Assembly: GCF_947039875.1 (NCBI RefSeq)
Contig: NZ_CAMRAN010000008.1
Span: 1 to 64,000, forward strand
Direction: 5' to 3'
Source of the DNA: an uncultured Photobacterium sp.
GTDB taxonomy: Bacteria; Pseudomonadota; Gammaproteobacteria; Enterobacterales; Vibrionaceae
Length of the DNA: 64,000 bases
Position 1 is the first letter of the stretch. The number at the start of each line of letters is the position of its first letter. The notes below the pieces were generated by a model, which saw only the letters and a list, made by a program, of their open reading frames with translations, did not search any database and had not been told where the DNA came from. This document shows, piece after piece, positions 45,418-55,188 of this stretch. Made by a program: the position numbers and the translations under genes.

Positions 45418-46851
45418 ATGTCACCTAATACATTATCTAGTTTTGTTAAAAAATGCTCTGATATTGAGAGCGGGATGAGCCTGACTTACGGTGAGATCTC
45501 ACCAAGTTTTATTTTTTCAAATACAGGTAAAGGAGGTAATCCTAAATATTTTTCAATAAGTTTAATTCAACTTATTGATGTATTAACAGATATTAAACAA
45601 AATCTACCTGTTTTTTTAAAGCACATTAATTATATTGAAAAAGATTGGCGAGATTTATTTTCAACATATATAAAGGATCCTGTTGTAAATGCATTATCAA
45701 CAGTTCAAACACTTCCTTTGTTTGCTTTGATTAATAAAATCATTTATCAATTAAATAATCTTAGTAATTATAAAGAAAAAGAAATTCAACTATCAGATGA
45801 ATATTTAGCCATTGCCATTGATTATCTTTCGTCTCAAAAGTGTAACATCACAGAAATCAGAGAGCTAAAAAACTCTAGTGGCGACAACTTTCATAGTACT
45901 AATATTATTTATTATGGTGCCCCAGGTACAGGTAAAAGCTATTCTATATCTCAAGGAAAAGATGAAAATTATTTTACTCGTACTGTTTTTCATCCCGATA
46001 CACAATACAGTGACTTTATTGGTTGTTTAAAGCCAATAATGAACAACAATAGTGTCAGTTATCAATTCCGTCCAGGTCCATTTACAATAGCAATTATTAA
46101 AGCCATATCTGACCCCTCCTCTGAATATTTTCTTGTAATAGAAGAAATTAATCGAGCTGCTGCTGCTGCTGTTTTTGGTGAGATATTTCAATTACTTGAT
46201 CGTGATGAAAACGGTGAAAGTTCTTATTCTATTGATGTATCAGATCCTGATTTACTAGCCTACCTTAATGAAAAAACGCTTAATAATTTTTCTACTGGTA
46301 AGCTAAAAATTCCATCAAATTTATCATTATTGGCTACCATGAATAGTAGTGATCAAGCAGTAATGCCAATGGATACTGCATTTAAGCGCCGCTGGCAATT
46401 TAAATATTTACAAATTGATTACTCAAAAGCATCTAAAGGGACATTAAATATACCAATTGAATCTGCTGGAAATATAACTATTCAACCTATTGAATGGTCT
46501 ATTTTAGCAATGGTTATCAATAAGCATTTAGCAACTGAGCGTATTCCAGAAGATCGTTTACTTGGTCATCGATTTATTAGTGAAACTGAACTTCAAAAGG
46601 ATCCTGACAATACATTAAAAGGTAAATTACTAATGTATTTATGGGATGATGTATTACGCCATAACCAAAAAACGATTATTTTCAAAGATGAAGTAATTAT
46701 AAATGGACAATCTGTAGAATTAATCAACTTTAGTCAATTAATTAATGCTTTTGAGCAAGGATCTACTGTCTTTAATAACGCTATTGAAGAAAGCTTACTA
46801 TCAAAAATGGCTGAATCTGTTGATACTAAGACATACTTGGAATACGAATAA
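45418..46851 (+). CDS. McrB-like AAA+ GTPase/ATPase of a restriction system
   Basis: 477 residues. An N-terminal region without recognised fold (1-160) is followed by a McrB-type AAA+ domain: Walker A GAPGTGKS (167-174), Walker B LVIEEINR, and the sensor MNSSDQAVMPMDTAFKRRW. McrB motors translocate DNA and activate the partner nuclease. In LlaJI- and BsuMI-type systems such a protein pairs with a LlaJI-family endonuclease, as here. Its stop overlaps the next start (TAATG). AT-rich. Confidence 0.85.
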   Translation: MSPNTLSSFVKKCSDIESGMSLTYGEISPSFIFSNTGKGGNPKYFSISLIQLIDVLTDIKQNLPVFLKHINYIEKDWRDLFSTYIKDPVVNALSTVQTLPLFALINKIIYQLNNLSNYKEKEIQLSDEYLAIAIDYLSSQKCNITEIRELKNSSGDNFHSTNIIYYGAPGTGKSYSISQGKDENYFTRTVFHPDTQYSDFIGCLKPIMNNNSVSYQFRPGPFTIAIIKAISDPSSEYFLVIEEINRAAAAAVFGEIFQLLDRDENGESSYSIDVSDPDLLAYLNEKTLNNFSTGKLKIPSNLSLLATMNSSDQAVMPMDTAFKRRWQFKYLQIDYSKASKGTLNIPIESAGNITIQPIEWSILAMVINKHLATERIPEDRLLGHRFISETELQKDPDNTLKGKLLMYLWDDVLRHNQKTIIFKDEVIINGQSVELINFSQLINAFEQGSTVFNNAIEESLLSKMAESVDTKTYLEYE

Positions 46852-48113
46852 TGCCATCAAAACTTTATCATTATACTGATAGAGCACTGGTATCTTCCCT
46901 ACCAGATGCTCTCAGAAAGCAAATGTATAATCAGTATTTGATCACCCATGACGATATAAAAATATCGTTTTGTGGACTAGTTATAAACAGTTCAGGAGCT
47001 CATGTCTTTTTACCCAGAAACTCAGATATTCCTAAATTAGGTAGCCGTGATAGTTATCAAATTGCTTCATTTTTAATGAAAGCAATTCGTCGTTATTCTG
47101 AAGATAGAACAAGCAAACTATATGCACTAGATGAAGGCATTGACTGCATTGGTAGTCATCGTCTCAATTTAATATCTACCTTACTTGAAGATTTTTGTAA
47201 TAACGGCTTATATTCTCGTCGATTATCAGAGAAAGTTTTGAATACAGGTAAACCTGATTGGAAGCGAACAATATCAAACCAGACACCTTTTCCAGGAGAT
47301 GGTGGACCTGTTTATCTTGATGTATATGGTACTAGGCGTCGTTATTTTTCTAATAGCGAAGTATCTCGTATACATGCCAGTATTATTAAACAAATAGATA
47401 AATCTTTTGGATGGATAGTTACTGGATCTAAATTATCTGTATCACAAGACATACAAAACATACCGTTACCAAAAGGAAATATTACAGAACAATTACGCGT
47501 ATTACATTCTGAATTAATATCTGTTTTTTCGGAAAGAGATATCCGATTATTACAATTATTATCTGAATATCTAGAGTGTAATCATGGACGTGAAATAAGT
47601 GACTCCGTAATTGGGCTCAAACATTTTCATGGTATGTGGGAACATATGCTAGATAAAACATTATCATGGAATTTTCCTGTTAATCGATTACTTTCTGTTC
47701 CTACATATCAATTTAATGACGGAACACTAAAGCCAGCAGCTTCAAAGGCACAACGAACAGATACCGTTTTAAGGTATCCTAATAGTAATAAATTTGCTGT
47801 TGTTGATGCAAAATACTATGGAGCACAAGGTCTTAATAGCGCCCCTGGGTGGCCTGATTTAGTAAAACAGTTTTTCTATGCAAAAGCACTGAAAGTCTAT
47901 TGTCCAGAATCAAAGGTCAGTAATGCTTTTGTTTTCCCTGGTTCTGGCCCATTAAAATCAGTTCACATGCAAAATAGAACAACTAAGAATCTAGAAGATG
48001 ATGATTACCCTCCAATTAAGTGCTTGTATTTAGACCCAATTAAACTGATTAATCATTATGTTAAAGGGAAAAAACTTGAAGAGTTCAGCCGTGAAATATT
48101 ATTCAATGATTAA
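46851..48113 (+). CDS. LlaJI-family restriction endonuclease
   Basis: 420 residues. The C-terminal half carries a PD-(D/E)xK-like core: Asp in QRTDTVLRYP and D-x-K in FAVVDAKYYG, followed by GWPDLVKQFFYAKAL. The protein pattern fits the LlaJI restriction family, the nuclease partner of McrB-like motors. It overlaps the motor gene by one base, implying coupled translation. The stop codon lies two bases before the first unit of a tandem palindromic repeat array. The DNA site is unknown. Confidence 0.8.
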   Translation: MPSKLYHYTDRALVSSLPDALRKQMYNQYLITHDDIKISFCGLVINSSGAHVFLPRNSDIPKLGSRDSYQIASFLMKAIRRYSEDRTSKLYALDEGIDCIGSHRLNLISTLLEDFCNNGLYSRRLSEKVLNTGKPDWKRTISNQTPFPGDGGPVYLDVYGTRRRYFSNSEVSRIHASIIKQIDKSFGWIVTGSKLSVSQDIQNIPLPKGNITEQLRVLHSELISVFSERDIRLLQLLSEYLECNHGREISDSVIGLKHFHGMWEHMLDKTLSWNFPVNRLLSVPTYQFNDGTLKPAASKAQRTDTVLRYPNSNKFAVVDAKYYGAQGLNSAPGWPDLVKQFFYAKALKVYCPESKVSNAFVFPGSGPLKSVHMQNRTTKNLEDDDYPPIKCLYLDPIKLINHYVKGKKLEEFSREILFND

Positions 48114-48114
48114 G

Positions 48115-48705
48115 TCTACAACGCGTGGATAGTAGATTTCCTATCGCCCTCGCGGGCATTCACTGTAGGGAATGACGGGGTTGGGGGCGGCATTCATTAT
48201 AGGGAATGATGAAGGTTATTTTCCCGTCATCCCAGAAGTTGAGGAACGAAACTATCCGGGATCTATTCACCGCGTGATTGCGCATCACAGACATCAGCAA
48301 AAACAAGCACTCTACAACACGCGGATAGTAGATTCCCTATCGCCCTCGCGGGCATTCACAGTAGGGAATGACGGGGTTGAGGGTGGCATTTATCGAAAGG
48401 AATGACAAAAGTTATTTTCCCGTCATCCCGGAAGTTGAGGAACGAAACTATCCGAGATCTATTCACCGCGTGTTTGAACATCACAGGCATCAGCAAAAAC
48501 AAGCACTCTACAACGCGTGGATAGTAGATTCCCTATCGCCCTCGCGGGCATTCACTGTAGGGCATGGCGGGGTTGGGGGTGGCATTTATCGTAGGGAATT
48601 ATGAAGGTTATTTCCCGTCATCCCGGAAGTTGAGGAACGAAACTATCCGGGATCTATTCACCGCGTGATTGAGCCTCAAAGACGCCAATGAAAACAGAAA
48701 CTCTA
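48115..48705. repeat. Three tandem copies of a 196-bp palindromic repeat
   Basis: Units start with TCTACAACGCG at 48115, 48311, 48507, and a cut-off fourth at 48702, giving periods of 196, 196 and 195 bp. Each unit has hairpin A, ATTCCCTAT ... GTAGGGAAT around the palindrome GCCCTCGCGGGC, and hairpin B, ATCCCGGA ... TCCGGGAT. Copies differ at scattered positions. Two frames through the array (48172-48405 and 48368-48604) are repeats of the same sequence and look incidental. The array lies between the convergent restriction and lysR genes. Confidence 0.92.
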
Positions 48706-49590
48706 CAACGCATGAAAAGTATCCATCACATAATCAATAAACAAACGGGTAGTTTGCGGTTGTAGGCGATGAGATGGGTACACCATATACATATTTCCTG
48801 ATTCATGACTATATTCAGATAAAATCGGTATCAGTTCCCCGCTATCAATATATTGTTCAACTAACCCTTCTGGCAACCGCGCAATGCCTCTGCCCTCACG
48901 CACTGCAGTAATGTGTAAATGGGTATTGTCTGCAGCAAAGCGGCCTTTAACTGGGAATTCTTTTAAGCCATTTTCATACGCAAATGTCCAATATTGCTTG
49001 GCTTCAGATTGCTGCCATAAAATACAATTATGATCGATTAAGTCACTCGGTGATTGAGGTGTGCCATAGTGTGAGATATAGCTTTTACTCGCGCAATAAA
49101 TGATTTGCTTACGCCGTATTTTTCTCGCTATCAATGTTGGTGTTGCAAGCTCACCGGAACGAAAAGCAATATCTACGTTGTGATCAATCATATCCAATAG
49201 ATTGTCATTGACGATCAGTTCTATCTTCACTTTTGGATATCTATCAAGAAAATCATTAATCACTGACTGTAAATAATAAACAGAGAAATCAAACGGGGCT
49301 GTAATACGAATTAAACCATCAGGTATTTGTTGGTTCTGTTGTAGCGATTGATTAGCCTCTTCCATACCGCACAAAAAAGGCTTCACCTGTTGGTAATAAA
49401 TTTCACCTAAATTAGTTAACGATAATTTACGGGTGCTGCGATTTAATAACCGTACCCCTAACGCTGTTTCTAATTGCTGAACTTTGCGGCTAACGGTGGT
49501 TGATGGCATAGCTAACTTTTTGCCAGCATCAACAAAGCTGTTCATCTCAACAACAGTTGCAAAGATCTTAATCTCGTTTAAATCAACCAT
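48703..49590 (-). CDS. LysR-family transcriptional regulator
   Basis: 295 residues. N-terminal winged HTH (about 1-60, with SFVDAGKKLAMPSTTVSRKVQQLE) and a substrate-binding-like effector domain. It is divergent from the pirin and isochorismatase-like genes, and the 101-bp gap would hold its operator, the usual layout for a LysR regulator and its target. Its final codons and TAG stop lie inside the edge of the repeat array (fourth unit from 48702), so the original C-terminus may have been altered by a few residues. Confidence 0.9.
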   Translation of the reverse strand: MVDLNEIKIFATVVEMNSFVDAGKKLAMPSTTVSRKVQQLETALGVRLLNRSTRKLSLTNLGEIYYQQVKPFLCGMEEANQSLQQNQQIPDGLIRITAPFDFSVYYLQSVINDFLDRYPKVKIELIVNDNLLDMIDHNVDIAFRSGELATPTLIARKIRRKQIIYCASKSYISHYGTPQSPSDLIDHNCILWQQSEAKQYWTFAYENGLKEFPVKGRFAADNTHLHITAVREGRGIARLPEGLVEQYIDSGELIPILSEYSHESGNMYMVYPSHRLQPQTTRLFIDYVMDTFHAL

Positions 49591-49691
49591 TCAATTACCA
49601 ATAAATATGGGACAAATAAACTCAATTATACCATCTAATAAAGCATTCGATTAAAGCATACACTTATTCCATCAAACAGAAGGAGTTTATC

Positions 49692-50507
49692 GTGATTAAA
49701 TCAAACTATACTGGTCTACGCCATGGGCCAATAAACAGCTTTATTCGACAAGATAACATGCAGCAATTAAATCCTTTTGTGATGTGGGATCATTTCCAAT
49801 TGAATTCACCCCAAACGGAAGCTGGATTCGATTTTCATGGCCATTCAGGTATTGCTGCCATTACTTATGTTATTCATGCCGATCTCATCCATCAAGACTC
49901 ACAAGGTAACGTTGCTAGATTACCAACGGGCAGTGTTCAACTGTTAGTGGCGGGTGCAGGCGCACTGCATAAAGAAACATTAACCTCACAAGACGGTCAC
50001 TTTGAGGCATTTCAACTTTGGACCGCTTTACCAAAAAACATCGAAATGGGTGAAGCGCACTATCAAGGTGTTTCTAATGAAGATCTGCCGATTATCGAAG
50101 AGGTAAATACATCGACGAAAATATTGGTGGGTGAATACGCAGGGATTAAAAGTCCAATTAACCATATTATTGATATAAACTATTATCACATAACGTTATC
50201 AGCCAAAGATGCAAACTGGCGTTATGCGCCGACACCAAAGCAGGATTCACGCTTTATATATGTACTAAAAGGTAGCATATCAATATCTGGCGAGCGTGTC
50301 GCAACCCAACAATTAATCACCATTGATAATGCTGCGATGTTAGAGATCATCGCTGAAACGGATAATAGTGAATTTATTTTTGTGTCAGCGGCTTCTTTGG
50401 CACAACCTATTTTACCAACAGGGCCATCGGTCCACACTAGTTACGAAAATGCCACAATTGGTCAGCAAAATATTGCACAACTTTTTAAAACAATGATGAA
50501 ATCATAA
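49692..50507 (+). CDS. Pirin family protein
   Basis: 271 residues, bicupin fold. The N-terminal cupin carries the metal-binding pattern FDFHGHSGIAAITYV, and the second cupin begins about residue 170. Bacterial pirins include quercetin dioxygenase-like enzymes and redox regulators; the substrate is unknown. An AGAAGGAG Shine-Dalgarno precedes the start. The isochorismatase-like gene follows after 14 bp, so they form one operon under the divergent LysR gene. Confidence 0.87.
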   Translation: MIKSNYTGLRHGPINSFIRQDNMQQLNPFVMWDHFQLNSPQTEAGFDFHGHSGIAAITYVIHADLIHQDSQGNVARLPTGSVQLLVAGAGALHKETLTSQDGHFEAFQLWTALPKNIEMGEAHYQGVSNEDLPIIEEVNTSTKILVGEYAGIKSPINHIIDINYYHITLSAKDANWRYAPTPKQDSRFIYVLKGSISISGERVATQQLITIDNAAMLEIIAETDNSEFIFVSAASLAQPILPTGPSVHTSYENATIGQQNIAQLFKTMMKS

Positions 50508-50521
50508 TAAGGAATACCACT

Positions 50522-51112
50522 ATGACAAACACATTATTCACACCAGAAAACAGTGCAATGCTTCTCATTGATCATCAAGTGGGCACTATGGGATGGGTTC
50601 ATTCTGCTGATTTAGAACAAATCAAACGCAATACATTAGCCTTAGCACGTGCTGCAAAAGAGACAGGAATGCCTCTAATTTTAACTTCTAGCCAAGAAAA
50701 TAATGTCCAAGGGTTATTATTTGATGAGCTGCAACAAGCCGTACCTGAAGCTTATGCATTACGTATTCAAAGAGCAGGTGTTGTCGATGCGATGAAAGAT
50801 CCAAACTTTGCTAAAGCTGTTGCTGCAACAGGCCGTAAAAACTTAATCATTGCAGGTATAACCACTGACGTTTGCGTTGTTTACCCTGCGCTTACATCTG
50901 TTCAAGAAGGTTATCGAGTACAAGTTGTCGTAGATGGCTCAGGATCGCCAACGACATTAGCGGATGAAACCGCATTGCGTCGCATGGAATCAAATGGAGT
51001 AACACTAACTTCAACTAACCAATTAATTGCAGAATTAGCTCAAGATTGGACCACAGAAAATGGTCAAAAATTAATGACGGTATTATTTGAAGAAATACTA
51101 TCAAAGCAATAA
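50522..51112 (+). CDS. Isochorismatase-like cysteine hydrolase
   Basis: 196 residues. Catalytic Asp is in MLLIDHQVG and the nucleophilic Cys in AGITTDVCVVYPA, with the cis-peptide region before it, as in YcaC-like cysteine hydrolases. The substrate is unknown. It is co-transcribed with the pirin gene, a combination common in proteobacteria. A copy of the palindromic repeat lies 30 bp past the stop. Confidence 0.88.
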   Translation: MTNTLFTPENSAMLLIDHQVGTMGWVHSADLEQIKRNTLALARAAKETGMPLILTSSQENNVQGLLFDELQQAVPEAYALRIQRAGVVDAMKDPNFAKAVAATGRKNLIIAGITTDVCVVYPALTSVQEGYRVQVVVDGSGSPTTLADETALRRMESNGVTLTSTNQLIAELAQDWTTENGQKLMTVLFEEILSKQ

Positions 51113-51141
51113 GGTCTAGGGCGAGTGCGATCGAGTTTGTA

Positions 51142-51240
51142 TCTACAACGCGTGGAGAGTAGATTCCCTATCGCCCTCACGGGCATTCACTGTAGGGAAT
51201 GACGGGGTTGGGGGTAGCATTCACTGTAGAGAATAACGGA
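51142..51240. repeat. Half-copy of the 196-bp palindromic repeat
   Basis: Begins TCTACAACGCGTGG and holds hairpin A (ATTCCCTAT ... GTAGGGAAT); sequence similarity ends before hairpin B. It lies between convergent genes, as the main array does. Confidence 0.85.
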
Positions 51241-51246
51241 AATTAA

Positions 51247-51285
51247 AAAAGGCCATATCAGCATTAACTGATACGGCCTTTTTTA
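51247..51285. terminator. Bidirectional terminator between the hydrolase gene and hypA
   Basis: AAAAAAGGCCATATCAG pairs with CTGATACGGCCTTTTTT with one mismatch around a short loop. Confidence 0.9.
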
Positions 51286-51299
51286 GTGATAATCGCTGC

Positions 51300-51656
51300 T
51301 TATGCGTCTTTGCTTTGCTCGACTTCAAGCTGCATTAGCATTAAATCTTCGCCATCTAAAACATGGGTGCGATTACTACCGCAATGCTGACAGATAATGC
51401 TGCGCTCGTTATGAATGGTTTCTTGTCCACATTCAAGGCAGGATAACACCAGCGGCTGAATGTTCATTTCAAACTCAGCGTCATGGCAAATGCCTTCCAG
51501 CTTAAAAGTCTGAAAAGCCGTTTCAAGTAAGGCGGGTTCTACCCCACTTAAAATGCCGACTTTAATTGCAACACGAGTGACTTTGTCTGCATTGTTATCA
51601 CGAGCATGTTGTTCGCATTGTTCGATTAAAGCGCCAACAATGGAATACTCGTGCAT
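51300..51656 (-). CDS. hypA: Hydrogenase nickel-insertion protein HypA
   Basis: 118 residues. A nickel metallochaperone. The N-terminal Met-His-Glu (MHEYSI) is the nickel site, and the zinc site is the pair CLEC ... CQHC. Last gene of hypBCDEA; its start overlaps the hypE stop by one base. Confidence 0.94.
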   Translation of the reverse strand: MHEYSIVGALIEQCEQHARDNNADKVTRVAIKVGILSGVEPALLETAFQTFKLEGICHDAEFEMNIQPLVLSCLECGQETIHNERSIICQHCGSNRTHVLDGEDLMLMQLEVEQSKDA

Positions 51657-52687
51657 TAACAGATCCTCGGTAATAATTCACCTTGAGGAAGGTCAAGATA
51701 ACGACGACTACCCCAACCACTGGTTAGAATTACACGACCTGTATGTTCATTATTAACCGAACCAATCACAGCTGCGTTTTCACAGGCGGCAAAGGCTTCA
51801 AGCACTTCTAATGCTTTTTGCGCTTGTGCCTGAGGCAATGCAATAATAAACGTGCCTTCGTTGGCTAAATCAAACGGTTCAAACCCGTATAATTCACATA
51901 GGCCACGCACTTCTTCACTAACAGGTACATCATCTTCAACAAGGTTGATACCCACATCAGAGGCTTGTGCCCATTCATTTAATACCGCAGATAAACCGCC
52001 ACGGGTTGCATCACGCATTGCATGAATATCAAGCCCTGCCGCAATAAGTGCTTCAACCGCAGGCCATAGCGTATTGCAGTCACTGATAAGCTCAGATTCA
52101 AGGGTTAAGCCTTCACGCGCCATTAAAATAGCTGCGCCATGACGACCAACATCACGCGACACAATAATTGCATCACCATCAGCAAGGTTACGGACTGAAA
52201 TGCCTGTTTGCATGATTTTGCCAACACCGGTGGTATTAATAAAAATACCGTCAGCACACCCTTTAGGCACTACTTTAGTATCACCACAAACGATTTTAGC
52301 ACCTGAAATACTTAACTCATTTGCCATGCTATTAACGATAGTTTTAAGTTTATCGATTTCAAACCCTTCTTCGATAATCACACTACAACTTAAATATTGT
52401 GGTTGTGCGCCCATCATCGCTAAATCATTCACAGTGCCTGCAATGGCTAATTTACCAATGTTACCACCAGCAAAAAACAACGGTGACACTGTAAATGAAT
52501 CAGTAGTAAAGGCAGTTTTACCTTCAAGGGTTAATACTGCAGCATCTTCTTCGCTACGCAGAATCGCATTATCAAACGCTTTAAAGAATAAGCCTTTAAT
52601 GAGCTTATTCATTTCCTGACCGCCACCGCCATGACTTAGTTGAATAGATTTTGTAGTCGATAAAGCGGAGAAATCTTGTTCACTCAT
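51656..52687 (-). CDS. hypE: Hydrogenase maturation protein HypE
   Basis: 343 residues. It dehydrates the carbamoyl group placed on its C-terminal cysteine to a thiocyanate, giving the CN ligands of the Ni-Fe site. The required C-terminal PRIC is present, as are the PurM-like ATP-binding start ([14 protein letters not shown]) and [10 protein letters not shown]. Overlaps hypD by 4 bp. Its partner HypF is absent from this cluster. Confidence 0.95.
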   Translation of the reverse strand: MSEQDFSALSTTKSIQLSHGGGGQEMNKLIKGLFFKAFDNAILRSEEDAAVLTLEGKTAFTTDSFTVSPLFFAGGNIGKLAIAGTVNDLAMMGAQPQYLSCSVIIEEGFEIDKLKTIVNSMANELSISGAKIVCGDTKVVPKGCADGIFINTTGVGKIMQTGISVRNLADGDAIIVSRDVGRHGAAILMAREGLTLESELISDCNTLWPAVEALIAAGLDIHAMRDATRGGLSAVLNEWAQASDVGINLVEDDVPVSEEVRGLCELYGFEPFDLANEGTFIIALPQAQAQKALEVLEAFAACENAAVIGSVNNEHTGRVILTSGWGSRRYLDLPQGELLPRIC

Positions 52688-53805
52688 TTTACACCTCGGT
52701 AACGGAAATACGCATTACACGCACCTTCTGAACTCACCATGCAACTGCCAAGTGGCGTTTGTGGCGTACAACCACGACCAAAGACTTTACAATCTTTTGG
52801 TTTTGCTAAACCGCGTAGAATATCACCGCACTGACACGCTTTATGGTCATCAATCGGTGTCATTGGCAAGCAAGCAGCAAATTTAATTTCAGCATCACGA
52901 TGGCGATATTTTTCATTCAATTGTAATGCTGAGTTAGCAATCGGCCCTAAGCCACGCCAGCGGAAACTATCACGAATATCAAAACAACGTTTAACCGCCG
53001 CTTGAGCAACCGTATTACCTTCTTCTGTTACCGCGCGTGTATATTGCACATCAAGTTCAGCAATGCCTGCTACTCTTTGCTTGGTTAAGCGCAGAATAGA
53101 TTCCATCACATCAACGGGTTCAAATCCTGCAACCACGACCGGCGTTTGGTATTTTTCAACTACCGAGCGATAAATTTTAGCACCTTCAATAACACTTACA
53201 TGTGAAGGACCAATAAAGGCATTCACTTTCACCGCAGGATCAGCCATCACCACATCAATTGCAGGTGGCACTAATACATGGTTAATATGAAAATAAAGGT
53301 TATTGATCTGACGTTGCTCGGCAAGTTCAATTAAAATCGCCGTCATTGGGGTTGAGGTTTCAAACCCAATCGCAAAGAAAACCACGTCTTTATCGGGGTT
53401 ATCAAGCGCAATCGTTAAGCAATCAAGCGGATCATAAATTGGGCGAATATCACACCCTTGAGCGCGATATTGTGCCAAGCTGCCTTTTGAACCAGGAACA
53501 CGAATCATGTCGCCCAATGTCACTAAAATCACATTAGGCTGACTCGCTAATGCCGCTGCATGATCAATGCGCTCTTTGGGCATCACACACACAGGACAGC
53601 CAGGGCCGTGAATAAAATCAATGTTCTCAGGTAATAGCTGCTTTAAACCATACTTCATAATGGTATGAGTATGACCACCACACACTTCCATTACTTGCAT
53701 CGGCTCAGGTAAATCAACCGCAAGTTGCTTAATCTGTTCAGCTAAACTCAATACTGTATCGGCATCACGAAAGCCTTCATACAGTTTTTTTAGATCGAAA
53801 TTCAT
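52684..53805 (-). CDS. hypD: Hydrogenase maturation protein HypD
   Basis: 373 residues. A [4Fe-4S] scaffold on which Fe(CN)2CO is assembled with HypC. Typical motifs are EVCGGHTHTIMKYG, GPGCPVCV and the C-terminal cysteines (ACQCGDILRG, GCTPQTPLGSCMVSSEGAC). Overlaps hypC by 4 bp. Confidence 0.95.
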   Translation of the reverse strand: MNFDLKKLYEGFRDADTVLSLAEQIKQLAVDLPEPMQVMEVCGGHTHTIMKYGLKQLLPENIDFIHGPGCPVCVMPKERIDHAAALASQPNVILVTLGDMIRVPGSKGSLAQYRAQGCDIRPIYDPLDCLTIALDNPDKDVVFFAIGFETSTPMTAILIELAEQRQINNLYFHINHVLVPPAIDVVMADPAVKVNAFIGPSHVSVIEGAKIYRSVVEKYQTPVVVAGFEPVDVMESILRLTKQRVAGIAELDVQYTRAVTEEGNTVAQAAVKRCFDIRDSFRWRGLGPIANSALQLNEKYRHRDAEIKFAACLPMTPIDDHKACQCGDILRGLAKPKDCKVFGRGCTPQTPLGSCMVSSEGACNAYFRYRGVK

Positions 53806-54041
53806 ATTGGAAGTGGCCCTGATTCATCCATAATAAACTGATACATTTCAAGACTTTCTTGTGCATCTTTATCATCAATTTTGCTCATGACAAAACCGAT
53901 ATGGATCAATACATACTCACCAATAGCAAGCGGGTCCATTAATAGATGACAGCTTACGCGACGTTTTACGCCCATAGTATCAACCGTGACGGTATTATCT
54001 TCGTGAATCTCTACAACTTGCGATGGAATCGATAAACACAT
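53802..54041 (-). CDS. hypC: Hydrogenase assembly chaperone HypC
   Basis: 79 residues. A small chaperone that carries Fe(CN)2CO from HypD to the large subunit. The essential N-terminal Met-Cys (MCLSIPSQVV) is present. An AGGAAG Shine-Dalgarno precedes the ATG, two bases after the hypB stop. Confidence 0.95.
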   Translation of the reverse strand: MCLSIPSQVVEIHEDNTVTVDTMGVKRRVSCHLLMDPLAIGEYVLIHIGFVMSKIDDKDAQESLEMYQFIMDESGPLPI

Positions 54042-54043
54042 AA

Positions 54044-54778
54044 TTACGCTTCCTGTGGGCGTTGATTAGCAGTTAACCACTTAACTAAAGGCGCAAAAGT
54101 TGCTTCATCTTTGGTTGATAGCGTAATCACTTCAACATTAGGATTCAGTTTCTTCAGTTGTGCTTTCGCTTCATCAACGCTGAAATCAAAATACGGTAAT
54201 AAATCACACTTAGTGATCAAAACCACATCCGCCCGACGAAACATCACTGGGTATTTTTCAATTTTGTCATCACCTTCTGGCACAGAAACCAAAACAATAT
54301 TTTTATGGGTGCCCACATCGTAACTTGCAGGACAAACTAAGTTACCCACGTTCTCAACAAAGCAAATATCAATATTTTTAAGATCAACATGATGTAATGC
54401 ACCGTGAACCATAAAGGCATCAAGGTGACACGCAGAACCTGTTTGAATTTGGTATGCGTCAATACCGTGTGCTTTTAGGCGATCAGCATCACGCGAAGTT
54501 TCTAGATCACCTTCAATGACCGCATATTTTAAATCGGTGTACTTATGTAAATGCTCCAGTAATGTGGTTTTACCGCTACCAGGGCTACTCATCAAATTAA
54601 ATGCCGTCACATTTTGTGCTTCAAAATGGGCGCGATTATGTGCAGCCTCCACATCATTCTTATCTAGAATTTTATGAATAACTGATAATGTCTTTTTATC
54701 ATTTAATTGAGGGTTTGCTTGTAGTTGGTGATGATGGTGATCACCTCTTGGTAATGAACAACCGCAATCTTGGCACAT
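54044..54778 (-). CDS. hypB: Hydrogenase nickel-incorporation GTPase HypB
   Basis: 244 residues. A GTPase that helps HypA deliver nickel. The start at 54778 places the high-affinity nickel motif MCQDCGC at the N-terminus and has a GGAG site at proper spacing; a longer frame exists but hides this motif. A short His run (GDHHHH) follows. The G-domain has the P-loop SSPGSGKTT. First gene of the hypBCDEA run. Confidence 0.94.
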   Translation of the reverse strand: MCQDCGCSLPRGDHHHHQLQANPQLNDKKTLSVIHKILDKNDVEAAHNRAHFEAQNVTAFNLMSSPGSGKTTLLEHLHKYTDLKYAVIEGDLETSRDADRLKAHGIDAYQIQTGSACHLDAFMVHGALHHVDLKNIDICFVENVGNLVCPASYDVGTHKNIVLVSVPEGDDKIEKYPVMFRRADVVLITKCDLLPYFDFSVDEAKAQLKKLNPNVEVITLSTKDEATFAPLVKWLTANQRPQEA

Positions 54779-55188
54779 ATGAACTCCAGCAATAGAGGGA
54801 CTTTTAGCTATCGTTTTAATCAAAAAATAGATAAACGGTAGGAAAATTAAACAGGACTCAGTTTAGGTTATTGAACACTCAAATTCTGAGAATTATAAGC
54901 ATCAATTATCTATGCTTTAAGCGAATAAATCAATTTGTGTGACAATTTATTTGACGGATAATTAGATTAATATTATATATATCGCCCTTACTGACAAACT
55001 GATAAAATATGCGTTTGCGATTCAGTTTAGCTTCAGACTTAATGACAATTATCTGACATAACCCTAAATCTGTACGCGTATGTTATGTCATAAGAACTTC
55101 AAGAGTAATTACGCTGAGACTTGCTATAACGCTCTCTCATGATATCTTGAATAAGAATGTTATTCATCGAACAAAAAGAGAAACCATA
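54779..55188. promoter_or_regulatory. Divergent intergenic region with a 9-bp inverted repeat
   Basis: Holds the hypB promoter and that of the periplasmic protein gene. TGACATAAC (55054-55062) and GTTATGTCA (55082-55090) are perfect inverted repeats with a 19-nt spacer, about 100 bp before the periplasmic gene: a likely regulator site. No RNA gene is seen. Confidence 0.45.

Noticed and set aside
48172-48604. Two overlapping 77-78-codon frames with similar products
   Set aside because: They are the same tandem repeat read twice. They start and stop at equivalent points of consecutive units and contain the hairpins, so they are by-products of the repeat.
48115-48705. Possible CRISPR array
   Set aside because: The period is 196 bp with the whole unit conserved. 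There are no short repeats with variable spacers and no cas genes.
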